Shown: positions 53,740 to 62,045 of the stretch, piece by piece
Layout of the letters: the number at the start of each line of letters is the position of its first letter
Numbering within the stretch: the stretch's first letter is position 1
Assembly (NCBI RefSeq): GCF_022539665.2
Contig: NC_081338.1
Location: 124,001 to 188,000 of the forward strand
DNA: 64,000 nt
Direction of reading: 5' to 3'
Source of the DNA: Daphnia carinata
Lineage: Eukaryota > Arthropoda > Branchiopoda > Diplostraca > Daphniidae
Position numbers and translations under genes: made by a program
The notes under the pieces: model-generated
Databases searched by the model: none
What the model saw: only the letters and a program-made list of their open reading frames with translations
Told to the model about the DNA's origin: nothing

Positions 53740-53967
53740 AGCCTGCGACTCGTCCCGATCGCATTGTCCCGCGAGCAGACACTAGACGGGCGTAGACCTA
53801 GACCCAAATAACGTAAATGAAACAAATGCAACACACTATCTTTAACAGCAGACAAACTACACACAAAATATCGGGCAGACTACATATAAGGGAATAAAAG
53901 GGGTAAGCATAATAATAACGACACGACGCGAGACTAAACAGAGTTTTTCGGTATTTGGAGGGTCGAA
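53740..53967 (-). other. Gypsy 3' untranslated region
   Basis: About 230 bp between the env stop and the polypurine tract. No further open frame or structure is evident. Confidence 0.6.
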
Positions 53968-55638
53968 CTACAGTCGTCCTTCTACGTCGGCCTCGTGTAC
54001 AGCTAGTCGGCCTTCTAGTTCGACTATGCGTTGGGTAACGCTGGCGAGCGATAACTGATATCCACGCCAGCTGAAAAATAACAATATCCCAAAGCCCAGC
54101 AACAACCCGACTATCGCGACAACTATTTCGTAGGGATAACGGAGCCCGACGGTGCGGTCGACCTCCATAGCCACTCTTGCTTTCTCTTCTTCTTCAATCA
54201 CGCGCAAGTGTTCACTCATGAGTGAAATACGGCTCTGAAACTTAGCGCGGCGCGATAGTAGGAGCTTGTTAGGCGCACCATTTTTTTCGCCGGGCGATGA
54301 AGTTTCCTCTTCGGCAGTCTCCGATAGAAGCGGACCCAAATTTTCGAGCTGCGTCATAGTCGGTAGAGTGCTGTTGCTGAGTGCATGTTTGACATTTTTT
54401 CTGAAGCTTGCCTGAAAAATCCAATCGTCCGTGTGTGCTGAACACGACATTGGTACCTCGAAGACATCAAACGCTTCCTTCTTAATAACGGTGTTCGGTC
54501 TCCCGCGGTCGTGTGGACAGGTGAACGTTATAGTCGTCTCTTGCGTTGTGGAATAACCCCACCTACGGTGACCTAGATACACCGTTTGTTGGCCTCTCCA
54601 GGGCGAAAGCTTAGTTTTGCAGTGAAGGCGGCTTCGCACCTCGTCCTTTAGAAACAGCGCCATTGCGCAACTTGACTCCCGGTGTTTCCTATTTACTGCT
54701 CGGCTGATTGGGCAGATGGACGTAGGGGAAGTCACACAGCGGGCAGAGTCGGACACCGACAATTCCACAAAAGCCTGACTATCACCGGCCACGGCGAGAA
54801 ATGGGGGAAGGGGCTCAAACTGAGCACCTAGCGTGGCATTGCCGATGGGGCGCGGCAAGCTGATGACCTCATACAGCGTAAATCTGAAAGGAAACTCGAA
54901 CACGGGTAAGTGCATGAAAATGCGGAGGTAGTTACCTACGGTGGCTACTACCACTTTCGCTTCTGTATACACCTTCCAGATATCCCCGTTCTGGATGGAT
55001 GGGCTCAACGACCAGCCTGGAGGTAGAACCGCCTTGATTTCCTTCAGCACAGCTTGCACTTGTAATGGAGGAAAAAGAGTAACCGGAAGCCGCCCCATGG
55101 ACATAGTAGCTATGCCAACCGAAAAGCTGTTCAGTTCTTCATCAAGCCAGGCGAGGGCGGACTCCACCTGCCGAAAAGCATCCTCCACTCTCGTGATTGC
55201 TATCCAATGTGTCTCCATTTCTCGTGCGACTCCTTCAATTTTTTGGTCTAATTTCCAGGTTTCTCTCTCGATTTGCGCGAAAGCAGTCTGTAGCTCATTC
55301 ACAGCATCAGCTATTGCTTTCGTTTCCCACAATGTCTCATTTATGAGAGATGCGTGGACCTCCAAAGCATGCACTATTGAGGTAGTCTCCGTGGACAATT
55401 TTTCCAAGCGACCATGGACATGTTCGAGGTCCTCCTGCGTGGACACTCCGAAGAGCCAACTGAGTACTTTACCACCTCCGTCAATTAATCCTCGCTTCCG
55501 CCTCGCTGCTTGCAGGTTTACGGCTGTTTTTAGGTCACTAAAACGTTGGTTACAACGCCGTAACTTCCCTAACTCAACTAGGGCTCTCCCCTTCACATGT
55601 TGTTGTAGCGTCAGCTTGAAATTTGTCTCTAGGGCCAT
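53968..55638 (-). CDS. env: Envelope-like fusion glycoprotein frame (baculovirus-F/errantivirus type), lacking its signal peptide in this frame
   Basis: A 556-codon open frame. A basic furin-type site, RRKR at residues 46-49, is followed by a Gly/hydrophobic stretch (GLIDGGGKVLSWLFG) and a long helical region, the arrangement of F-type fusion proteins in baculoviruses and insect errantiviruses. The middle is Cys-containing ectodomain with N-x-S/T sites. A transmembrane helix lies at about 503-523 (IVVAIVGLLLGFGILLFF), followed by a ~33-residue cytoplasmic tail. The frame has no signal peptide: a hydrophobic leader and a plausible first part of the ectodomain are encoded just upstream in the gag-pol frame (gag-pol residues about 1829-1900), and the env frame is closed by a TGA only about ten codons before its first ATG. 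A frame change inside env, or a splice, would be needed for a full protein. It would act at the cell surface in membrane fusion. It is described only. Confidence 0.88.
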   Translation of the reverse strand: MALETNFKLTLQQHVKGRALVELGKLRRCNQRFSDLKTAVNLQAARRKRGLIDGGGKVLSWLFGVSTQEDLEHVHGRLEKLSTETTSIVHALEVHASLINETLWETKAIADAVNELQTAFAQIERETWKLDQKIEGVAREMETHWIAITRVEDAFRQVESALAWLDEELNSFSVGIATMSMGRLPVTLFPPLQVQAVLKEIKAVLPPGWSLSPSIQNGDIWKVYTEAKVVVATVGNYLRIFMHLPVFEFPFRFTLYEVISLPRPIGNATLGAQFEPLPPFLAVAGDSQAFVELSVSDSARCVTSPTSICPISRAVNRKHRESSCAMALFLKDEVRSRLHCKTKLSPWRGQQTVYLGHRRWGYSTTQETTITFTCPHDRGRPNTVIKKEAFDVFEVPMSCSAHTDDWIFQASFRKNVKHALSNSTLPTMTQLENLGPLLSETAEEETSSPGEKNGAPNKLLLSRRAKFQSRISLMSEHLRVIEEEEKARVAMEVDRTVGLRYPYEIVVAIVGLLLGFGILLFFSWRGYQLSLASVTQRIVELEGRLAVHEADVEGRL

Positions 55639-58600
55639 TATGACGATTAGCCATAGTATCCACTTTCACTTCGAGCCACTCGTGCAAGGTCTTCATCATG
55701 GTTGTCAGGTGGTCGAACGTAAGGTCGGTGGCCACGACCCACTCGGAGTCGGAGAACGACACTTCCCCCTCGGATTTAAAAATCACTCCTTGATAAGCCA
55801 CTACTTCTTTAGTTAAGGCATGCTTAAATTCTCCTATCACCGTGAGGATAAACAGGAGCGGGAAGGTTAACATGAATGTTTTTCTGGCCGCTCGGATCCT
55901 TGCGGAACGTCGGGGGCCTCCACCTCCCTCTCCATCGGGCGGGGTGGCCGATCGCGGAAGGGTGGACTCCGCGAGCGGTGGCAGCTCCGGTGGTTGTTCG
56001 GGTGCCCGGTTTTCAGTGTGGGCCCGGGGTCGGCGACGCGGGGAAGTCTCCCCTGGTTGATCGCCGATGCCCATAGCACTGGTGGCTTGCACCTGGGGCC
56101 TAGGACTCACACAGTCGACGAAAGGCTTGATCCGTTCCACATGTACAATTTCGGATCTTGGGGACTTGCCGAGCCTGACCTCATAGTTGCTGGGAGTGGT
56201 TTGGCGCACAACCGTGTACGGCCCAAACCAGCGATGCAGAAGCTTCTCCGACTTCCCTACCTTCCGGATCGGTTTGTAAATTAATACCTCTTCACCAGGC
56301 AGGTAAGTCGGGGCCTCTCGGCGTCCCTCGTCGTACCGCACCTTCTGCTTTTTATGTGCGGCAGCGCTCAGCCTCTGTACGTCCTGACGCGCTCGTTGTA
56401 ACCTTTCCAAGGCCCATTCCGTGGGGTCCCGGTCGCGAGGAGGAACAAGATTGGGGTCGGAACCCAAGGCACCGTCGATAGGGAGGAAAGCCTCCCTTCC
56501 ATAGACGAGGTAAAAAGGGGTCCTCCCCGTGCTTTCCTGGCGGCTGGTATTGTAGGCGAAGGTTACGAACGGTAAGGATTCATCCCAATCCCGGTGATCC
56601 GCACTAACGTACATAGATAGCATATCGGCTAGAGTATGATTTAGCCGCTCGACCAACCCATTCGCCTGGGGCCGGTATGCTGTGGTGGGCGTATGGTTGG
56701 TTTCCATCGCCTGTAGCACCTTCTGCGTCACTTCCGCCATAAAGCAGCGCCCTTGGTCGGTTGTCAATTTACGAGGGGCTCCATGCCGTAACAACACATT
56801 TTTCACCAAAAAGTCAGCCACCTCTGCGGCGTCTGCTCTCGGCAGGGCTTTAGTCTCTGCCCACTTAGTAACGTAGTCAACGGCAACAATGATGTTGGTA
56901 TTACCGGTTTTTGACAGAGGGAAGGGACCTAAAATGTCCATCCCCAGTCTCTCGAAGGGACGCTCACTTTGCTGGATTTCCATGAATCCAGCCGGACGCT
57001 GGTATACCGGCTTGCGCGATTGACACTCGCGACACTTCCGCAGGAAATCACGGATATCCTCTCCCATGCCTGGCCAATAATACCGGGCCTGGATCTTGTG
57101 TATTGTCCGCGTGAGTCCCAAGTGGCCAGCAGTAATGTCGTGATGACAAGCACGCATCACTTCTTCTCTGAAGGGTTGGGGAACACACAGACGTAAGAGA
57201 AGGCTGTCCTCCATGACTTTTGCACGATATAGCAGTCCATCCCTAAGACGATATTGGGGGTATGGTTTCCCCTTTTCCAATTCCGCAAATACAAGCTTCC
57301 ACTCATTTTTCTGGGCGCACTGTAACGTACTTTTGCCTTCCAGGTCGACACTCAGGGCAGCAACCATGCACTGCAAATCTTCGTCTAGTTCTTGCGGAGA
57401 GTCCGTCGGGTAACGAGAGAGAGCGTCCGCGTCGGAATGTAATCTCCCGTTCCGATGAACGATGCGTAGCAAGAATTCTTGGAGCTGCAGACTCCAACGG
57501 GCTAGGCGCCCTGCTAAGTCCTTCTTTGTCAACAACCAACAAAGAGCGTGGTGGTCGGTTACCACCAAAGTTTCCATGCCCCAGATGTAACTGCGAAACT
57601 TCTTCACGGCCCACACCAAGGCTAAGCACTCCTTCTCGGTGATGGAATAGTTACTTTCACTTTTAGACAGTAGTCGACTCGCGTAGGCCAACGGCCTCTC
57701 CACATTATCGAAGCGTTGTAGCAGTACGGCCCCTAGGCCGTAGTCACAAGCGTCAGGGTGAATTTCAAAAGGCCTATCAAAATCGGGGTAGGCTAAAATT
57801 GCAGCTCGAGTCAACGCCTGCTTCAAAGAAAAGAAACTCGCTTCCTGCGGTGCTTCCCACGCAAAACAACCTCCTTTTTTAAACAGGTCCGTAAGCGGCT
57901 TTGCGGACTGGGCGAACTGAGGGATAAACCTACGGTAATAAGAACACAACCCAACGAAGCTACGTACGCATTTCAACCTTTCGCTCGGTTTATTGAAAGA
58001 GGAAGGAACGGGAAAGTTGACAATGGCATTAATTTTGTCGGGATCAGGGCGGACACCTAGCCCACTGATTACGTGGCCAAGAGCTTTGATCTCACTGGCT
58101 CCAAACTGGCACTTGACTAGCTTGATCTTTAAGCCCGCACTTTGTAAGGCGGTCAGAACTTGGCGGACTCGGCTTAAATGTTCTCTCACTCCGGAAGCGT
58201 AGATAATGATGTCATCCAGGTAGACGAGGCAGATCGACCACCTGAGTCCGGCCAGGACTAAATCCATCATCCGTTGGAAGGTTCCGGGGGCTGAAGCTAG
58301 CCCAAACGGCATTACCAGGAACTGGTACAGGCCGTCGGGGGTAACGAACGCGGTCTTTTCCTTGTCGGCCTCGTGGAGGGGTACCTGCCAGTACCCGCTC
58401 TCAAGGTCGATGGTGCTAAAAATACAGGCATTTCCCATACGCGACAACGTCTCCTCAATTCTAGGCAAAGGGTACACGTCCCTCACTGAGATGGAGTTCA
58501 GCCGACGATAGTCGACACAAAAACGCCAGCTTCCATCCTTTTTCTTCACGAGAACCACAGGCGAGGCCCAGGGGCTGCTGGAGCGCTCGATCACCCCTTT

Positions 58601-61357
58601 TTTTAGCATTTGGTCGACCTGTTCCTGGACTATTGCCCTTTCTTTCCACGCGCTTTTGTAGGGTGGTTGATGAACGGGTGCTGCGGTCCCCGTGTTAATG
58701 CGGTGCTCAGCCTCTCGGCACATCCCTAGTTCACCATCTCTCAACGCAAAACAGGTGTTGAACTCCTCGAGTACGTCCACCAGCTTTTCAGCTTCAGCGG
58801 CAGGGAGGTCTGTCGAAACTTGTTTTCTAAAGGCTTCGCGGGGGATGGCCCCCGCATCCGAAGAGTCGGGAAGGACCTCCACGGACGTTAGCGCAATAGC
58901 CGCCCCTTCCTCCTCGTTTTGCTGCACAGCTACTTCAATGGGTACCACAGAAGAATCGATGATCTCCATCTGGCCTAACACCGTGCCCTCCCTCAAGTAC
59001 GTTTGGCGATTAGCCCAATTTACGATAAGCACGCGATCGAGTAGGGGGTCAGCTGACACTAGCACCTTCCCGGTGGTAACCCCCTTAACCCGCGAGAGAT
59101 GCTCAGAGGGCTCAATCATCCAAGTTGCCTCCCCCAAATTCGTAGGTTCAATCTCTACCGGAACAATGGCCCGGGGAGGGAGCATTCTAGCTTTCTTGGC
59201 TACTATCTTCGGCCTTGTCCTGCGCTCTGCCTCTTCAGCCAACTCTTCCACTAGGCTCCCTAGCAACAACTCCGGACGCTCCGCATCATAGTTAATTTGC
59301 AACCTTTTAAACTGGCTAAGGAAATCATTCCCTAGCAGTAACTCGATGCCACTCATCTCGAGTACTAGTACTTGACCGCTGGCCTTTTTACCCTGGTGCT
59401 CGATCTCTAATTCCATAGCTCCTAACGGAGGGGCCTTCTGACCATTTACCATCACCACCGACGGCCCACCCCACTCTACCCGTTCCCTCTGTAGCTTCCG
59501 AAGTAAATCAGGAGACGCCACCGATACTACGGCGCCAGTGTCGATTACGGCCCGAATATCCACGCCCTGACAGGTTACAGTTTCCGTAATTAAACGAGAA
59601 GAGTCTATAAGCAGGACCGTTGGTTCCTGGGCTTCGTCCTCGTCGGTCGAGACCATCCCGACGCTCATGCTATCGCTGTCTCGGGCTTCGCGACTTTCGA
59701 CCTTCTTCTCACGGTTTGCCCCATCTGTTCGCGACCCGTCTCTTCGGTCGTCCTTCCGGCTCCCCTTTCTATCCTCCTGCGGGTCATCGCGTCCCCCATC
59801 CGGCTGCTTGCGTGCCGGCTCCTTCTTTTTGTCATTCACCTTCTCCGCCATACAATAGCGAGCGATGTGACCTGCTTTCCCACACCTATGGCAAATCGGC
59901 TTCCCATCCGGCGTGCGTGACGCGAAGGAGACGGAACCCTGGGGAGACCTCGCCCCCTCTCGCTTAGTAGTGGTCCCCGAGGATTTAGCTGCCCGCTTCA
60001 ATTCAGCGAGTTCCGCCTTTAACTCAAGAACTAAGTCGCGTAACTCGTCTTTCGTATCCTGCTTAGATGGTGCCCCACCCTTCGCAGCGCCCAGGACGCT
60101 AATGGCCCAGTCGGGTCGATTAGCTAATTCCGAGGCCTCGGAGTGCAATTTTAGGGCTGCCAAAAACTCTGCGGACGTTTTGGGGCTAACTATCCAAATC
60201 TTCTCCAACAAGGTGGGCTTCAGTCCCCTAAAAAGATAGTCTACTTTTGCCTCCTCCGGCATCCCCGGGTCTACCTTACGACATAAGTCGATTACGTCGT
60301 AAAAGTATTCTACTCCCGATTCCTCGATGCCCTGCTTGCGCTGCCGTAATCTCGCTTCTTGATAGCGGCCATAATGCTGTGATTGAAATTCCGTGAGGAA
60401 TCTCGTTCGCAACCCGGGCACCGCCGGGACAGCAGCTTCCCCCGGTGCCGCTGCCACCGCTGGAGTATCCTCCCAATCCGCGGGAGCGCCCGAGCAAAGG
60501 AACCACTTACGAGCCGCCCCATCCAGATGCATCCCAAAATTTTCGGCCTTCTCGGTATTCCCCCAACGGTTGTACTGAGCAGTACTCTCGTAGCGCTCCA
60601 ACCAATCGGCCGCATCCTCCTCCTTTTTCCCGTAGAAAATTGGAGGAGAACGATACTTCAACTGAGGGGCCGGTACCCGCTGAGCCATTGCCAACGGTGG
60701 CAAGGGGGAAGGGACGGTGCTACCAGAAAATTCGCTGCTTGTCTCCTCTTCGTCACTAGAAGTCTCTACAGGCGAATCTACCGAAGAACCGTTAGGACCT
60801 CTCCAACCCCGGAAGCTTGAACCCTGGAAGCTTGAACCCAAGTCTTCACTAGTCTCTCTTTCTGAGGGTCCCGATTCCGCCAAGACCTCGCGCAAATCTC
60901 CCGAGTCCCACTGCAGGGATTCGGCGACGGTTCTATCTATCGCGCCCTCAAGTAATTCACCTCTACTGGTAGACTTACTATCTAGGAAAAGTGGGTACGT
61001 CGACGCACGTTCCCTCCCACCTACTTCCTCACAGGTGCTCGCCGGCTCGACTACCGTCTGCTCCCCGATCCCACTATCCCGGGGTTTCTGTTGCGCTCGC
61101 AACCTCTGGTAATTACAGACAACCTGAGTCTGTGCACCTACGCTCCCGACCGGTTTCTGAGATTCAGCTCCAGGATTCGAAGCTGAATGGCCGATCGTGG
61201 GGGAAGTCTGAGTCCCCGCGTCTACGCAAGCTCCGGTCGGGACTTTAGGCTTAACCCCCAATTCCCTTTCTTGCTCTACGCGCTCCCTATTCTCCCTCTC
61301 AGGTGATGCTGCGATCCCCCTTATCCTTTTACTTTGCCTAAGTTGACCAAAATTCAT
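55574..61357 (-). CDS. gag-pol: Gypsy gag-pol polyprotein, single uninterrupted frame
   Basis: 1927 codons. Residues 1-225 are a low-complexity acidic N-terminus. Gag capsid is at about 235-415, with a CCHC knuckle C489-C492-H497-C502. Protease has IDTGA with Asp606 and a flap-side LLLGNDFL near 673. In RT, Asp984 is in STIDLESGYW and YLDD is at 1046-1049. RNase H has Asp1202 and ends with DALSR at 1311. Integrase has an HHCC finger at about 1406-1445 and catalytic D1474, D1534 and E1570 with exact D35E spacing, then a GPY/F module near 1711. All key residues are intact. Gag and pol share one frame, with no -1 shift as in many errantiviruses. The last ~100 residues include a hydrophobic leader (from Met1829) and what looks like the first part of env. 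The ATG is about 300 bp after the primer-binding site. Confidence 0.93.
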   Translation of the reverse strand: MNFGQLRQSKRIRGIAASPERENRERVEQERELGVKPKVPTGACVDAGTQTSPTIGHSASNPGAESQKPVGSVGAQTQVVCNYQRLRAQQKPRDSGIGEQTVVEPASTCEEVGGRERASTYPLFLDSKSTSRGELLEGAIDRTVAESLQWDSGDLREVLAESGPSERETSEDLGSSFQGSSFRGWRGPNGSSVDSPVETSSDEEETSSEFSGSTVPSPLPPLAMAQRVPAPQLKYRSPPIFYGKKEEDAADWLERYESTAQYNRWGNTEKAENFGMHLDGAARKWFLCSGAPADWEDTPAVAAAPGEAAVPAVPGLRTRFLTEFQSQHYGRYQEARLRQRKQGIEESGVEYFYDVIDLCRKVDPGMPEEAKVDYLFRGLKPTLLEKIWIVSPKTSAEFLAALKLHSEASELANRPDWAISVLGAAKGGAPSKQDTKDELRDLVLELKAELAELKRAAKSSGTTTKREGARSPQGSVSFASRTPDGKPICHRCGKAGHIARYCMAEKVNDKKKEPARKQPDGGRDDPQEDRKGSRKDDRRDGSRTDGANREKKVESREARDSDSMSVGMVSTDEDEAQEPTVLLIDSSRLITETVTCQGVDIRAVIDTGAVVSVASPDLLRKLQRERVEWGGPSVVMVNGQKAPPLGAMELEIEHQGKKASGQVLVLEMSGIELLLGNDFLSQFKRLQINYDAERPELLLGSLVEELAEEAERRTRPKIVAKKARMLPPRAIVPVEIEPTNLGEATWMIEPSEHLSRVKGVTTGKVLVSADPLLDRVLIVNWANRQTYLREGTVLGQMEIIDSSVVPIEVAVQQNEEEGAAIALTSVEVLPDSSDAGAIPREAFRKQVSTDLPAAEAEKLVDVLEEFNTCFALRDGELGMCREAEHRINTGTAAPVHQPPYKSAWKERAIVQEQVDQMLKKGVIERSSSPWASPVVLVKKKDGSWRFCVDYRRLNSISVRDVYPLPRIEETLSRMGNACIFSTIDLESGYWQVPLHEADKEKTAFVTPDGLYQFLVMPFGLASAPGTFQRMMDLVLAGLRWSICLVYLDDIIIYASGVREHLSRVRQVLTALQSAGLKIKLVKCQFGASEIKALGHVISGLGVRPDPDKINAIVNFPVPSSFNKPSERLKCVRSFVGLCSYYRRFIPQFAQSAKPLTDLFKKGGCFAWEAPQEASFFSLKQALTRAAILAYPDFDRPFEIHPDACDYGLGAVLLQRFDNVERPLAYASRLLSKSESNYSITEKECLALVWAVKKFRSYIWGMETLVVTDHHALCWLLTKKDLAGRLARWSLQLQEFLLRIVHRNGRLHSDADALSRYPTDSPQELDEDLQCMVAALSVDLEGKSTLQCAQKNEWKLVFAELEKGKPYPQYRLRDGLLYRAKVMEDSLLLRLCVPQPFREEVMRACHHDITAGHLGLTRTIHKIQARYYWPGMGEDIRDFLRKCRECQSRKPVYQRPAGFMEIQQSERPFERLGMDILGPFPLSKTGNTNIIVAVDYVTKWAETKALPRADAAEVADFLVKNVLLRHGAPRKLTTDQGRCFMAEVTQKVLQAMETNHTPTTAYRPQANGLVERLNHTLADMLSMYVSADHRDWDESLPFVTFAYNTSRQESTGRTPFYLVYGREAFLPIDGALGSDPNLVPPRDRDPTEWALERLQRARQDVQRLSAAAHKKQKVRYDEGRREAPTYLPGEEVLIYKPIRKVGKSEKLLHRWFGPYTVVRQTTPSNYEVRLGKSPRSEIVHVERIKPFVDCVSPRPQVQATSAMGIGDQPGETSPRRRPRAHTENRAPEQPPELPPLAESTLPRSATPPDGEGGGGPRRSARIRAARKTFMLTFPLLFILTVIGEFKHALTKEVVAYQGVIFKSEGEVSFSDSEWVVATDLTFDHLTTMMKTLHEWLEVKVDTMANRHNGPRDKFQADATTTCEGESPS

Positions 61358-61638
61358 CTACCCCCTTAACCCGAAATCCTACGACTCTCCGGTCTCAAGG
61401 TTTCCCCCGTACACCTATTTTACCCACCGAACAAGGTCTTCACAGGCAGTGGAGGAAAACAGAGGGGCAAGAAGTTCGGCCGGGACTGTGGTCCTATGCC
61501 CAAGCAATTTAAGGTAACCGTACCCGCTGGTCGCACTTCCCAAGGACCTCCCAACAGTACCCGCCTCCTAGCTCCTTACTCCACTATTACCTTCACGAAA
61601 ACGCCAAAAGACTTACCTTGCTCTAGCAGGTAGGTGTA
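61358..61638 (-). other. Gypsy 5' leader
   Basis: About 280 bp between the primer-binding site and the gag ATG. No upstream frame of note. Confidence 0.6.
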
Positions 61639-61654
61639 CCCTGCATCTCCACCA
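61639..61654 (-). promoter_or_regulatory. Gypsy primer-binding site
   Basis: On the minus strand TGGTGGAGATGCAGGG abuts the LTR end with no spacer. TGG pairs with the CCA tail of the primer tRNA. I cannot name the tRNA with confidence. Confidence 0.75.
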
Positions 61655-62045
61655 TGTAACGAGCGATCACGGGAGTAACTGTTTATTACAGGGTTTTAAC
61701 CAACACGGCCAACTACACAAGGCGTAACACTAAAAGGGTAACATAAAAGAAAGGGAATAACTGCTTACACTAGGGACAGAAACGCACAAGTTAAAGAAAA
61801 ACAGACTAACACGACTGACTCACGACTGACCAGACTACTCCCTGCCTGACTACTCTGCCCGGGTTTTTCATCGTTCGCATCTTCCGCCCATCCAAGGCTA
61901 AAACGATCGGATGGAGAAAGACGACCATTCCCGACGGAAGGTGAGTCTCCCCGTTACAGCTATAACGGAGGGTGAGAACGGGCGTTGAAGCTCTCTCTCA
62001 CGCCATTCTCGTATTTCGCGAACTAGTAAGAAACCATTCGCTACA
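61655..62045 (-). repeat. Gypsy 5' LTR (right end in window)
   Basis: 391 bp, TGTAACG...CGCTACA on the plus strand, with near-complementary ends. It is the intact version of the LTR and the presumed promoter. The next bases, ATAT at 62046, match the bases before 53261. Confidence 0.93.

Larger units (their letters stand above)
53261..62045 (-). mobile_element. Gypsy-type (errantivirus-like) LTR retrotransposon with env
   Basis: A full-length element of about 8.7 kb on the minus strand. It has LTRs at 61655-62045 (5') and 53389-53728 (3'), a primer-binding site directly after the 5' LTR, a ~300-bp leader, a single long gag-pol frame, an env frame overlapping its end by 65 bp, and a polypurine tract. 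Gag-pol is uninterrupted for 1927 codons, so the insertion looks young, although the 3' LTR has two deletions. ATAT flanks both ends (53257-53260 and 62046-62049), consistent with a 4-bp target duplication within 'ctatattcac' of the satellite. The left end carries an extra 128-bp duplication of the LTR/satellite junction. Confidence 0.95.

Noticed and set aside
54941..55816. A 291-codon plus-strand frame
   Set aside because: It is antisense to env and the end of gag-pol, which have clear domain evidence; Ser/Thr-rich composition is typical of a shadow frame.
58692..59291. A 199-codon plus-strand frame, and several others opposite gag-pol (57262-61248)
   Set aside because: Antisense shadows of the long gag-pol frame, without recognisable domains.
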